A DNA stretch of 64,000 nucleotides. It comes from Paenibacillus azoreducens. Its GTDB lineage: Bacteria > Bacillota > Bacilli > Paenibacillales > Paenibacillaceae. This document shows, piece after piece, positions 53,319 to 63,496 of the stretch. Numbering within the stretch: the stretch's first letter is position 1; every line of letters starts with the position of its first letter. The notes under the pieces are model-generated. The model made no database searches. It was not told where the DNA came from and worked only from the letters and a program-made list of their open reading frames with translations. The position numbers and the translations under genes were made by a program. The stretch is taken from the NCBI RefSeq assembly GCF_021654775.1, contig NZ_AP025343.1, positions 6,512,001-6,576,000 on the forward strand, written 5' to 3'.

Positions 53319-54224
53319 CTGGATACGAATGAAATGCTTGAACAGGAAAAAGACTTCGGTTTTGCCCGGGTGTACGGTGTGGAGCTAAAATACAAGCAGC
53401 CGCCAAAGCTGGACCGCAACATGCTTTACGAGAAGATGGAACATTACACGGGTAAAGTGGATCGCAAAGAACAGCAAAATCCAGACACTGCGGGACTTGC
53501 TGTGTGGGAAGCGAACAATCAGGAATTGCTGCATTTTTTCCATCTGAATTATATGGTTGAATACGCGCAAGGCGAAATGCCGGCGCAAACCAGCCTGGTG
53601 GATACGGAAAGCCGCCCGGTCACGGACTATGAAACGGCCATTCAGCAGTCCTGGCATTGGCGGGAGGCAGCTCAAATCGTGAGTGAGTGCGAGCACTCGC
53701 TGCTGTTGATCGACATGATGGCATCGGGACTTGATCCCAAATCGCGGCTGCAGCTGTTTACCGGTTCCCTGCGGGCGGTGCTGGAAACAGCGCCCTGCGA
53801 CGCAATCTATTTCCGGGAAAGCGACAAGCTCGTCGAGCCTAGCGCTTATCTGGCGGCGATTGAAGAAGGTGAGCTGTTATATGGTGCGCTGAACATACGT
53901 TTTTATAATGTTGAAGGCACCGGCAGCGGCCGCCCGGAAGGTCTGATGGATTCATTGGGACTCGCCGCGCTGGGCATTCCTGATGTTCAGTGTCATTATT
54001 ACGATCTGGAGCCAGATGAAGTAGCCGGTAATTTGCTCAATATCGCCTATTATTTATTTGACCGCGGAGACGTTATTTCCGACGGGGAGACGGTTGGTTT
54101 CACCGAAGAGATGCGCTGGCGCTGCGAGCACCAATACGCGCTGGCCGCGCCGCACCGGGTTGTCATCGATATAGATCCGGGAGAGCCTTATTATGCCGGC
54201 AGACAGGGCGCAGAACAGTCATAA
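53319..54224 (+). CDS. DUF4261-type protein, apparent CTG start
   Basis: About 301 residues, acidic, soluble, no membrane segment. Motifs include LVDTESRPVTDYETAIQQSW HWREA, RLQLFTGSLRAVLETAPCDAIYFRES and GLAALGIPDVQCHYYDLEPD, in line with the DUF4261 family. AGGAGG at 53305-53310 is 8 nt before CTG 53319 but 23 nt before the first ATG (53334) in this frame, and TAG closes the frame at 53304, so I place the start at CTG; ATG 53334 remains possible. It follows the DUF1963 gene. Function unknown. Confidence 0.8.
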   Translation: MDTNEMLEQEKDFGFARVYGVELKYKQPPKLDRNMLYEKMEHYTGKVDRKEQQNPDTAGLAVWEANNQELLHFFHLNYMVEYAQGEMPAQTSLVDTESRPVTDYETAIQQSWHWREAAQIVSECEHSLLLIDMMASGLDPKSRLQLFTGSLRAVLETAPCDAIYFRESDKLVEPSAYLAAIEEGELLYGALNIRFYNVEGTGSGRPEGLMDSLGLAALGIPDVQCHYYDLEPDEVAGNLLNIAYYLFDRGDVISDGETVGFTEEMRWRCEHQYALAAPHRVVIDIDPGEPYYAGRQGAEQS

Positions 54225-54282
54225 CCCCTACTAACCCCTACATCCCGTGAGCCTGTTATGTGCAGTTTTATATCAAATAGAG

Positions 54283-54330
54283 AAAAACCAGTCTTTCGCA
54301 CGGAAAATCGTGCGTAGACTGGTTTTTTAT
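54283..54330. terminator. Bidirectional terminator
   Basis: AAACCAGTC (54285-54293) pairs with GACTGGTTT (54317-54325) with an inner CGCACG/CGTGCG hairpin and T6 on the plus strand (A-run on the other), between convergent genes. Confidence 0.9.
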
Positions 54331-54373
54331 ATGCATTCATGCGATTGAAGATAAACCTTGACTCACCAAAGTC

Positions 54374-57300
54374 TTATTGGGCTCGGTCCCCGTCAATAAA
54401 TCCCGCTTTGAGCAGCATTCGGTACAAAAGCGCCGTCGTTTCGGCGCGGGTTACCGGTTTCTGCGGATGCAGCGCATTCCCGTCACCCTTCACCAACCCT
54501 CCGTCAATGGCGATCCGAATAGCTTCGCTTGCCCAATTGCTAATTTGATCATGATCCGTGTAACGTTCCAGATCAACCATGACTCCGGCGGCATTTGTTC
54601 CCGGATGGCCATTCATCAGCTGCATCGCCCGAACGATCATCACGATCGCCTCCTGCCGGGACACCGGCTGATTCGGTTTAATTGCTCCATCCTTGAAGCC
54701 ATCCATCATGCCATTGGCTTTCATGGCTTCGATCGCGCCGCTGTACCAGCTTGATTCAGTTACGTCTTGGAATTCCCGACCGCCCTCTTTTTCAGGCAAT
54801 CCCATGGATCTGGCAAGCAATGCGGCCAATTCAGCTCGTGTCATGACAGCCTCAGGGGCGAATCGGCTTCCGTCTATGCCTTGAACAATCATTCTGCTGT
54901 TCATGTCTTCGATATCGGCCGCAGCCCAATGACCTTGTATATCCGTTAGCTTCGGAGTTTTGTATATCAGCACAAACGCGCCGTTCGTGAAGCTGTGAAT
55001 GAAAGCAGCTTGGCGCCCATCCACTTTAATGAATTTCGTCGGCACCGGACGTATCCCTTGCTTAGGGTCCCAAACTGCAGCCGTTGAAACTTTGGCGTTC
55101 TCGCCCGGCAAGTAAACGACCCTCTCCACGAAATGTTTGAAGCTGGGGACTTCTTTTTTGGAGCCGTGATTCTGCACATACATATGAAAAAGAACCGGCT
55201 CACCTACAAGCTGTAAATCTCCTTGATCCGCCGCCTTTTGCAGCCCGGTCACCGCTTTCGCTTGGCCAGGTTCAATCGTGATTTGAACTTCCCCGTCCTT
55301 TGTCCAATCCGGCTCTTGCTTCACTACTTCGGCCAAAGGCAATCGATATTGGCCTTCCTTGGTCTTCAGCATGATTACAGCCTTCTCTCCAAGGAGTTTC
55401 GCCGTTTCAACGGGGATCCGGAAAGCGACTTTGCCCGGCTCGTTAGCGATGGAAACCGAAAGCTCAGAGTCTGCAGCGGAACGTGCATCGAGTACCTTTT
55501 TTATTGTTTTGATATCTAAAAGAACTTCAGTGAAGTTCGTCCCATTGGCTGCTGGCTGCCGCGAGGCAATGCCGGATACCTTTTGCTCATTGATCCAAAC
55601 CGCGATCGGGTTGCCGGATGGCGCAGTGTTTGATGGAAGCTCGGCATTCGGAGCTCCCCCAGAATAGGAACCAGAGCTGGGGCCTGAATTAGGGCTCGGA
55701 CCAGGGCCTGGATTTGGGTTTGGGTTTGGATTGGAGCCGGGTTCCGTGCTTTCAGCTGAACGAACCACGGTGAGCGTATATGTTTTAATGGAGCCGTCTT
55801 GTGCCTTGACCTCAACCTCAAACTTGTTGCTGCCAAGCTGAAGGGGATACTCATCGGTTAACGTTCCGCCATTTACCTCTACCCCATTCACGGAAACGGC
55901 AGCGTAAGTATTCTCCGCCTTCAGTATCATTTTTACGCCATGTACCGGATATGCCGCCCCGACCGAATAATTCGTTTTTTCCGGATCAAACTTGAAGTTT
56001 ACCAATCCTCCTACTCCTGTCAGCTGCCAAAACGCCAGATTCGCGTTGCTGCTCCTCGGAACAATATTTGCGATTTCGATCAGGCTAACGTTCGCGTTGC
56101 CTGCCGCATCGCGCACATAGATAGAAAAAATCCCGTTTTGCTGTACGGTGAAATGATTCTCTATTTCCGTTCCCTCCGTCTCGAAATAGGAGACAGGATG
56201 ATTTCCTTCAGCCCATTTGATAGCCGATATGCTGTTGAACTCGCCATAGGCGGCGGCCTTTACCGTAACCGTAACACTTTCAAATGTCGAGGTTACGGGA
56301 TCCGCTTGCAGTTCAATACCCGGAGGCTGCTCATAAGTAAATTTGATGCTTACGGTTTGGTCCAGCGTCACGCCGCTGGTTTCCTCCTTTGCAAGAAAAG
56401 TCACATTTTCCGCCGCCGTATTGGTAACCTCAAATATGGCAAGTCCGTTCTCATCGGTCACCCCATTGACCTCATGAATAACGGACCGCCCGCCATCGTC
56501 TTGCAGCAGCACCCGTTTTCCGGCGAGCGGATGATCAAATTCATCATTAAGTTTGACGGTAATCGACGCTTTACTGCTTCCATCCGCTTGTACGACAAGA
56601 TCGCTGGCGGTCATTGTCGAATGGGAAGCACTTACCTCTCCCGACACGAACTGCACATTCGCCGTTTGCTCCACCGCTTGGCCGCCGATGCTTGCGCTGA
56701 TCGTCGCGGCGCCTACCGTCGTTGGAGCCGTCAATATCGCCGTGTACGTTCCGTTTTGGTTGTCCGTTACTGCACTGACGATACCTGCCGTCGCAGTAAT
56801 GACAACATCAGTCCCGCCGCTTGTTACGTCATTTCCCTGCGCGTCCTTCAGCTTCACGCTGATCGCCGTTTGGCTTGTCCCGTCTGCAGGCAGAAAAGAG
56901 TCCGCTGCTTCAACCATACTTGTTTGAAGGGACGGCGGCCCTGACAAGAACTGTACGCTCGCCGTTTGCTCCATCGCTTGGCCGCTTATGCTCGCGCTGA
57001 CCGTCGCGGTGCCTACCTTTGTTGGAGCCGTCAATATCGCCGTATACGTTCCGTTTTTGTTATCCGTTACGGCGCTGACGGTACCTGCCGTTGAGGTGAT
57101 GGCAACCACAGCGCCCGCGCTTGTTACGTCATTCCCCTGCGCATCCTTCAGCTTCACGGCGACCGGCGTTTGGCTTGTCCCGTCGGCAGGCAAAGAAGCG
57201 GCTCCCATTTCAATCATGCTAATCTGAAGTGACGGCGGTCCAGGTACGAACCGCACGCTTGCCGTGTGCTCCATCGCTTGGCCGTCGATGCTTGCGCTGA

Positions 57301-58066
57301 TCGTTGCGGTGCCAACCGTCTTGGGAGCGGTCAGCGTCGCCGTGTACGTTCCGTTGTGATGATTCGTTACGGCGCTGATGGCACCTGCCGTCGTGGTCAT
57401 GGCAACTTCAGGCGCTCCGCTTGTTATGTCATTCCCCTGCGCGTCCTTCAGCTTTACGGTGATCGTCGTCTGGCTTGTTCCGTCGGCGGCCAGGCTCGAA
57501 TCCGCGCTTGCGATCCCGCTCTCGGCCGGGGATAACGAATAGTCCGGGACCATATAGGTCTTGAAAGCAAAATCATATCCGGGAGCCGCAGAGGAACCCC
57601 CTTTATAGGGATCACCACCGGCCATGTACCAGCCGAAACCCGAAGGTTGTCCGAATTCAGTGGATACGACCATCCGATACATCGTATTTCTCTTCAAATA
57701 AGGCGATTCACCGGAAAAATCGATCGTTGCCCAACCTGACCCGAATGAGGCCAACTCCGCAGATCCCAGCGGCTTCGAAAGATCTCCTTCCTTATATAAC
57801 ACTACCCGAAGAGCTCCAGTCGCACCAAAGCTGTCGAATATATTGAGTTCAATCCTGCCCAGTTTTCCGGTTACGGATGGCGTAAATGTCTGATATTTCG
57901 GGTAATCACGATTCACCCAACCATTCCCTTCGGATTTTGTCTGCTCTTGATCCAAGACAGCCGTATCGTCAGCGAAAACAGACCTCTCCCAAGGTAATCC
58001 CGACACAATCAATGCAATAATCAGCAGGGCGGCAGTCCATCGCTTCCCCTGTTTCAACACCTTCAT
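54374..58066 (-). CDS. SLH-domain surface protein with Ig-like repeats
   Basis: 1230 residues, exported. A signal peptide (TAALLIIALIVSGLPWERSVFA) precedes an N-terminal sandwich domain, then four invasin-type (Big_1) Ig domains starting near 179, 279, 379 and 485; the first three are near-identical with a 300-bp period in DNA. A cadherin-like beta-sandwich (679-772), a Pro/Asn/Gly linker (774-815), a further domain and three SLH motifs (from about 1039, 1095 and 1169) follow. SLH repeats bind pyruvylated secondary cell-wall polymer, so it is held at the surface. ATG 58066 follows GGGAGGAGC; the frame is open 25 codons further. Role probably adhesive or structural. Confidence 0.92.
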   Translation of the reverse strand: MKVLKQGKRWTAALLIIALIVSGLPWERSVFADDTAVLDQEQTKSEGNGWVNRDYPKYQTFTPSVTGKLGRIELNIFDSFGATGALRVVLYKEGDLSKPLGSAELASFGSGWATIDFSGESPYLKRNTMYRMVVSTEFGQPSGFGWYMAGGDPYKGGSSAAPGYDFAFKTYMVPDYSLSPAESGIASADSSLAADGTSQTTITVKLKDAQGNDITSGAPEVAMTTTAGAISAVTNHHNGTYTATLTAPKTVGTATISASIDGQAMEHTASVRFVPGPPSLQISMIEMGAASLPADGTSQTPVAVKLKDAQGNDVTSAGAVVAITSTAGTVSAVTDNKNGTYTAILTAPTKVGTATVSASISGQAMEQTASVQFLSGPPSLQTSMVEAADSFLPADGTSQTAISVKLKDAQGNDVTSGGTDVVITATAGIVSAVTDNQNGTYTAILTAPTTVGAATISASIGGQAVEQTANVQFVSGEVSASHSTMTASDLVVQADGSSKASITVKLNDEFDHPLAGKRVLLQDDGGRSVIHEVNGVTDENGLAIFEVTNTAAENVTFLAKEETSGVTLDQTVSIKFTYEQPPGIELQADPVTSTFESVTVTVKAAAYGEFNSISAIKWAEGNHPVSYFETEGTEIENHFTVQQNGIFSIYVRDAAGNANVSLIEIANIVPRSSNANLAFWQLTGVGGLVNFKFDPEKTNYSVGAAYPVHGVKMILKAENTYAAVSVNGVEVNGGTLTDEYPLQLGSNKFEVEVKAQDGSIKTYTLTVVRSAESTEPGSNPNPNPNPGPGPSPNSGPSSGSYSGGAPNAELPSNTAPSGNPIAVWINEQKVSGIASRQPAANGTNFTEVLLDIKTIKKVLDARSAADSELSVSIANEPGKVAFRIPVETAKLLGEKAVIMLKTKEGQYRLPLAEVVKQEPDWTKDGEVQITIEPGQAKAVTGLQKAADQGDLQLVGEPVLFHMYVQNHGSKKEVPSFKHFVERVVYLPGENAKVSTAAVWDPKQGIRPVPTKFIKVDGRQAAFIHSFTNGAFVLIYKTPKLTDIQGHWAAADIEDMNSRMIVQGIDGSRFAPEAVMTRAELAALLARSMGLPEKEGGREFQDVTESSWYSGAIEAMKANGMMDGFKDGAIKPNQPVSRQEAIVMIVRAMQLMNGHPGTNAAGVMVDLERYTDHDQISNWASEAIRIAIDGGLVKGDGNALHPQKPVTRAETTALLYRMLLKAGFIDGDRAQ

Positions 58067-58185
58067 CCATGCTCCTCCCAGTCTTAGCTTCGATATGATC
58101 GCGATGATGATTACAATCCATATCATTTCATCCCTTTTCATAAAACCAGCGCTTCATTTTTCTACTAACCATGACTTTTCGGGTT

Positions 58186-58356
58186 TCAGCCCGCAAAAAA
58201 GGTGCCTATTCCAACAACGGCTGCCGCAACGAGACAAATGCCGAAAAACCACTTGGTAAATCTTAGGCTCATGCCAGCTCCGTCCCACCAGACCTTGACG
58301 TAGATGACAATGCCAAGCAGAACGATGCTAATAAAAGCGATGAAGGCATTCGTCAT
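58186..58356 (-). CDS. Small membrane protein (56 aa)
   Basis: Begins MTNAFIAFISIVLLGIVIYV and has a second helix around FFGICLVAAAVVGIGTFFAG; a short loop (KVWWDGAGMSLRFTKW) lies between. Ribosome site GGAGGGG or GAGGAAAA precedes ATG 58356. It is 119 bp upstream of the SLH gene in the same direction. The family is not recognised; two-helix small proteins of this type are common and their roles unknown. Confidence 0.65.
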   Translation of the reverse strand: MTNAFIAFISIVLLGIVIYVKVWWDGAGMSLRFTKWFFGICLVAAAVVGIGTFFAG

Positions 58357-58574
58357 TTTTCCTCAATCCCCTCCAAATGAAGTAATGGCAAATAGAAGCA
58401 TAGGTCATATTTTTCAATTCCTTAATACCTAAAAAGGGGTATTTTCCGCAAAAACAGCGTTATGTCTACAAAATCCAACTCTACCTCTATCGTGGTATGG
58501 CGTTTTCTGTCATGCGGCTTTAAGATAATCGGTAGGTTTTATATGCGAGGGCAAACCATGAAAGAGAGGGCTAA

Positions 58575-58898
58575 ATGTCGAATATGTTTGCATCCATCTG
58601 CACTAATGCCAAACGGAGGATCCTCGTGGTCAACGTGGTTATTCATAGCTTCTACATTCTTGTACTGCCTGTGTGGTATTTTTTGTCCGTATTCTCTGCG
58701 CCGAATGTGGGGCAAAGCTGGAATCTTGCGGTATGTTACTACGCTTTAAAACTGTATCCCTACGCCGTAATCGTCATCATTGCTTGGGCCTGGGTATTTT
58801 ATGAAAAGGGATTTTACAAATGGACCTATCCGCTTAATGCCATTCCCGCGGTCCCTATAATCTTATGTACGGTACTGATGGCTGGTCATATCGGTTAG
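58575..58898 (+). CDS. Membrane protein of unknown function (107 aa)
   Basis: Three hydrophobic segments: ILVVNVVIHSFYILVLPVWYFLSVF, a YALKLYPYAVIVIIAWAWVFY helix and YPLNAIPAVPIILCTVLMA. A short Cys-containing N-terminus precedes them. ATG 58575 follows GAGAGGG. It lies 97 bp before the large regulator gene on the same strand. I do not recognise the family. Confidence 0.65.
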   Translation: MSNMFASICTNAKRRILVVNVVIHSFYILVLPVWYFLSVFSAPNVGQSWNLAVCYYALKLYPYAVIVIIAWAWVFYEKGFYKWTYPLNAIPAVPIILCTVLMAGHIG

Positions 58899-58994
58899 CT
58901 TTCCGGGCATTTTTTTGGGGCTGTTGCATATGGGGCTCTTCTATTAAAATAAATCGTAACTGGAAGTAATGCTGACGTTAGAGGTGTCCGAAAA

Positions 58995-61900
58995 ATGAAA
59001 ATGAATCATCCCTCAGAGAGCTCCCCGGGCCAATCGGAACATACCACTCGGGGCCAAGATTTTGGAGCAGAACTGGCAGCAGGTGTGACCCTTGAGGAAT
59101 ACATGGGACGGCAAAAGTGTGTTGATCCGGATCTGTTTGTCCTGCTTGCAAGATCGATTGCGGCGTGTATCTTGAAACTGCATCTGAAGCAAACTCTGCA
59201 TCTCGATCTGCGACCGGAGCGAATTGGCCTCTTCCCCGGCAAAAATGAAACTTTTCTGGTCGATTCCGGGGTTGCCGTCCAATGTTCGGAGTCCGGTTAT
59301 GCCCTCCCCCAAGACTTCAGCGTTTCTGAAGCCATCCTGCCCTATTGCCCGCCCGAACTTACCGGCCGAATGCTTCGGACGGTGGATGAACGCAGCGATC
59401 TGTATTCTCTGGGCGTGATTTTCTATAAAATGCTCACTGGCCGCCTGCCTTTTACAGCCGACGATCCGCTCGAATGGGAGTATATGCATCTGGCGCAAAC
59501 CCCGCCGCCATTGGCAAGCCAAGGTGCCGAATTGCCTGAAGGGCTGTCCGCCATCGTCATGAAGCTGCTGGAAAAAAATCCGGATAATCGTTACCAAAAT
59601 GCGGGTTTTCTCATTCAGGATTTGGATAAAATAGGGGATTCCCAGGGTACCTTTCTTATGAAACCCGGCCTCCACGGCAGAGAGTATGAAATGTCCATGC
59701 TGACGCAAGCCTTTTATTCCACATGCTTCGGATCAACGGAAATGGTATATATATCGGGCGAAGCCGGCATTGGCAAAACAAGCCTGATGGATGAAATGTT
59801 CCGAAAGCAGCAGCATGCGCAGGATTTCTTTTATATCACAGGCAAATTCGAGCAATTATCCATGGAAAGCCCTTATCATCCGATTATTCAGGCGTTCCGC
59901 GGATTGATGCGCCATTTGCTGGGGCTGCGGATAGACCGGTCCGAGGAGTGGAAAACCAAGCTGCAAAACGCTTTAGGTTCCAATGCGAACGTTATAACAG
60001 CCATTATTCCGGAGGCGGGACTTCTGCTGGGCAATACACCGGCAGCGGAAGAGCTTCAGGCCAGTGAATCGAAAAAAAGGTTCATTTACGCTTTTCGCAA
60101 ATTTGTGCAGGCACTGGCTTCCAAAGAACAACCGCTTGTCCTGTTTATCGATGACCTCCAGTGGGCCAATTCCTCGTCTCTTCAGCTGCTTCATGCGCTG
60201 CTAAGCGATCCGGAATCCCAATATCTGATGATTGTCTGTGCCTACCGCCATACGGAAACGGATGAAACCAGGCTGCCCGGGTATGAACCGGACGGAAATG
60301 TAACGGATCAGGCGGTTGTCCGCCGCATCCACCTATCTCCGCTCAGTTTGGAACAGATGAACCGGATCGTCATGGAGATGCTTTATAGCTCCGAAGATAC
60401 AACGCTGCCTTTGACGGAATTGTTATATCATCGATCAGGCGGAAACCCTTTTCACTTCAAACAGATTCTGCTCCGCTTGCAGGACGATCGTTTGCTTGCA
60501 TACAACCATGAAACGCGTTCCTGGCAGTGGCATCTGGGCCAGATTATCGACCAAGAACCAAACTTCTCCATCCATGATTTGATTGAGCATAAGCTGCGCC
60601 GTCTCTCGCCTGAAGCACAGCGGCTGCTCGAAATTGCTGCCTGTGTGGGGAGCGCGTTTGATCCGCAACTGATCGCATGCGCCTTCAAAGGAAAGACCGA
60701 AACCGTAACGGAAGATTGGTCCGCCATTGAAAGCGAGGGCATGATCGTTCCGATGGAAGCAGATCGTTTCCGTTTTGCCCACGACAACATACAGAAGCTG
60801 ATATATGGCCGGATAGCTGATGGCTCAAAACAGGATATCCACCTCCGGATCGGCAAATGCTTGGACGGCGATAACCGCTGGAATGAAAGTGATTTTGATG
60901 CAGTCAACCATTTGAATCTGGGTTCGGGCAAAATGACGGACAAACAGGAAATCCGTCATCTTATTGAGATGAATCTGAACGCGGGAAACCGCGCCAAAGC
61001 ATCTTCCGCCCACGACGTCGCGCTGGCGTATTTCAGCAAAGGCGTGGAACTGCTGACCACAGAAGATTGGAATCAAATGTTCGATCTCAGCTTCGAACTT
61101 CATGCACAAAAGGCAGAATGTCAATATTTATGCGGAAATTCCGAGGAGTGCAGCCGGGAAATCGATTTTCTGCTAGGGATTGCCCGCAATCCCGTTGAAC
61201 GCAGCAGAGTGCAGATGATCCGGATTATGAAGTACATCAACCAAGGGAGATATTTGGAAGGCACGGCTCTCGGGCTTGAAAGATTGAGGGAACATCGAAT
61301 TATCATTTCGCCTCATCCGGGTAAATTCATGCTGATGATCGAAGGCATGCGGATCGAGATGCTGCTGCGTGGACGGTATGACAAGCTCGCCCAATTAAAG
61401 GAGATGTCGGATCAAGAGCGGATTGCCGTAATGAATCTGATTTTTGCGATCACCCCCTCCACCTTCTTCACCGATAAAAAGATCTTTTTCCTGCTCATGT
61501 GCAGAGCCATCCAACTATCGCTTAAATACGGGAATACTCCTGTATCCGCAGCCGTGTATTCCTCGATCGGCATGGTACTGGGGCAAGCGATGAATAAATT
61601 CGATAAAGGTTATGCACTAGGCAAAATTGGCGTGGAGCTTTCCGAGAAATACGACATTGCCTCCATTAAAAGCAAAACCTACACGATTTTTGGCGGCGTG
61701 TTATGCCAGTTTGCCGGTAACGCCAGCGAAGGCGACGCCTATTTGGACAAGGCCCTCCGCTTCGGTATGGAATCGGGCGATTACGTGTTTGCCAGCTATG
61801 CGATGGGAGCGCATGTCAATTCCTTGTACATCAGAGCGCCTTTAAGCGAATTAGCCAGAACGATTGCGGATTATATGACGGTGTTGGATACCACGAATGA

Positions 61901-63467
61901 TGAATTCGTGAGGCAGAATTTTTATTTGTATCAGCGGTACATTCTCGCTCTTCAGGGAAAGACGGCTGCTCCCGACTCGTTTAACGGGAACGGTTTTGAA
62001 GAAGAGGAGTTTTTGAACCGCATCAGTCGGGAGGAAACTTCGGCTACCACCTTGTTTCAATACAGCACATATAAAACCCAGCTCTGTTATTTGGCGGGCC
62101 GCCATCATGAAGCGATTCGCTGGGCCAAGGAGGCGGAGTCTTATGAGGCCTATGCCACCCACCTGCCTCATCTGCCTGAATGCCTGTTCTACGAATCACT
62201 GGCCATTACGGCCAGTTATCCGGACTTACGCCAGGAAACCGGCATGAGGAAAAAGGTGATCGGCAATCTTCGCCGTTTCCGCAAATGGGCTGCTTGGAGC
62301 CTGAAAAATTACCATTCAAGGCTGATTCTTTTGGAAGCGGAATATGCGTATGCAAACGGCGATTGGGACAAGGCCGAAGAGATGTATGACAAGGCGATCC
62401 GCGAAGCAAGGGAACATGGAGATATCCAGGTTGCAAGCATTGCCTGTGAACGTGCAGCCAACCATTTCTTGAAACGGGATCAACGAAAATCAGCGTTGCA
62501 TTATTTGCATTCGGCTGTTGAAGGATACTCTCATTGGGAATTAAATATGAAGATAGCGGAATTGGAAGAACGGATGGAAAACCTGCAAAATCCTGCGAAT
62601 ACCGGGCGAGCAACCGAAAACGGACAAGCTGAAACTGTCCCGATAGCTCCGGAACAGGCTCATGGAGCAGCGCTTCTTCCATCTCCCCCTCCATCCTCCG
62701 GCGTCGACTTTGCGGCAATTTTGAAAAAAATGCAGTCGGCAGCAAACCCTATGGACATGGATGCGGTGCTGACGGAAATCATGAACAACATAATGAAATA
62801 TGCGGGCGCAAGCAAAGGGGCCCTACTTGCAACCAGTCATGACACGCTTGTTGTTCAAGCATATGCCGATTCGAAAACTCAGATCATCACCTCGCCTTCA
62901 GAGCTGAGCAACAGTGCTCTTTTGCCTGAAGGAATTATTCGGTATGTTTACCGTACCGGGGAAGATGTCCAATATACGGGGGGCGAAGAAAGCTGGTTGA
63001 TTCATAACCCTTATATCGCCTTAAACCATCCGCAATCCGTTTTATGTACTCCGGTCATCGTTCATGGCATTATGCTCGGGATTCTTTACCTTGAAAACAA
63101 GCTGGCCCAAGGCGTATTCACTAAAGCTCGCATGGAATTGCCGCTGACCCTGGCTTCGCATGGCATTTTGATGTGCGTGCTGCAAAGCTTTGCCGAACAA
63201 GCTGCTGCAGATCCCGATACGGACGAGGAAACAGCTCCCGTGCCAGGTCACATGGAAGAACCGCTTACGGATCGCGAGCTTGAGGTGCTTGCCTTATTGG
63301 CGGCAGGTTTGTCCAACAAGGAAATCGCCGATCAATTGATTATTGCCGTCGGAACAGTGAAGGTTCACGTCAAAAATATTTTTGCAAAATTAAAGGTGAA
63401 CCGCCGCACGAAAGCAATTGCTCAAGCCAAGGAGCTTAAACTACTGGATCAGACCTCGAAACCGTAA
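58995..63467 (+). CDS. Large regulator: kinase C-lobe remnant, AAA ATPase, GAF, LuxR HTH
   Basis: 1490 residues. The N-terminus resembles the C-lobe of a Ser/Thr kinase: catalytic-loop HLDLRPERI near 68 (the Asn of HxDLxPxN is Arg), DSG near 89 for DFG, PPE near 118 and [20 protein letters not shown]. No Gly-rich loop or VAIK lysine is present, so it is probably a pseudokinase. An AAA/STAND-type ATPase follows (Walker [10 protein letters not shown] near 255, Walker [12 protein letters not shown] near 385), then a long helical TPR-like region, a GAF domain (about 1236-1400) and a LuxR-type HTH ([22 protein letters not shown], near 1422-1485). It likely senses a signal and activates transcription. 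ATG 58995 has GAGGTG eight bases upstream. Confidence 0.88.
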   Translation: MKMNHPSESSPGQSEHTTRGQDFGAELAAGVTLEEYMGRQKCVDPDLFVLLARSIAACILKLHLKQTLHLDLRPERIGLFPGKNETFLVDSGVAVQCSESGYALPQDFSVSEAILPYCPPELTGRMLRTVDERSDLYSLGVIFYKMLTGRLPFTADDPLEWEYMHLAQTPPPLASQGAELPEGLSAIVMKLLEKNPDNRYQNAGFLIQDLDKIGDSQGTFLMKPGLHGREYEMSMLTQAFYSTCFGSTEMVYISGEAGIGKTSLMDEMFRKQQHAQDFFYITGKFEQLSMESPYHPIIQAFRGLMRHLLGLRIDRSEEWKTKLQNALGSNANVITAIIPEAGLLLGNTPAAEELQASESKKRFIYAFRKFVQALASKEQPLVLFIDDLQWANSSSLQLLHALLSDPESQYLMIVCAYRHTETDETRLPGYEPDGNVTDQAVVRRIHLSPLSLEQMNRIVMEMLYSSEDTTLPLTELLYHRSGGNPFHFKQILLRLQDDRLLAYNHETRSWQWHLGQIIDQEPNFSIHDLIEHKLRRLSPEAQRLLEIAACVGSAFDPQLIACAFKGKTETVTEDWSAIESEGMIVPMEADRFRFAHDNIQKLIYGRIADGSKQDIHLRIGKCLDGDNRWNESDFDAVNHLNLGSGKMTDKQEIRHLIEMNLNAGNRAKASSAHDVALAYFSKGVELLTTEDWNQMFDLSFELHAQKAECQYLCGNSEECSREIDFLLGIARNPVERSRVQMIRIMKYINQGRYLEGTALGLERLREHRIIISPHPGKFMLMIEGMRIEMLLRGRYDKLAQLKEMSDQERIAVMNLIFAITPSTFFTDKKIFFLLMCRAIQLSLKYGNTPVSAAVYSSIGMVLGQAMNKFDKGYALGKIGVELSEKYDIASIKSKTYTIFGGVLCQFAGNASEGDAYLDKALRFGMESGDYVFASYAMGAHVNSLYIRAPLSELARTIADYMTVLDTTNDEFVRQNFYLYQRYILALQGKTAAPDSFNGNGFEEEEFLNRISREETSATTLFQYSTYKTQLCYLAGRHHEAIRWAKEAESYEAYATHLPHLPECLFYESLAITASYPDLRQETGMRKKVIGNLRRFRKWAAWSLKNYHSRLILLEAEYAYANGDWDKAEEMYDKAIREAREHGDIQVASIACERAANHFLKRDQRKSALHYLHSAVEGYSHWELNMKIAELEERMENLQNPANTGRATENGQAETVPIAPEQAHGAALLPSPPPSSGVDFAAILKKMQSAANPMDMDAVLTEIMNNIMKYAGASKGALLATSHDTLVVQAYADSKTQIITSPSELSNSALLPEGIIRYVYRTGEDVQYTGGEESWLIHNPYIALNHPQSVLCTPVIVHGIMLGILYLENKLAQGVFTKARMELPLTLASHGILMCVLQSFAEQAAADPDTDEETAPVPGHMEEPLTDRELEVLALLAAGLSNKEIADQLIIAVGTVKVHVKNIFAKLKVNRRTKAIAQAKELKLLDQTSKP

Positions 63468-63496
63468 CATTCGGTTCATGCGTGGAGACTATCATT

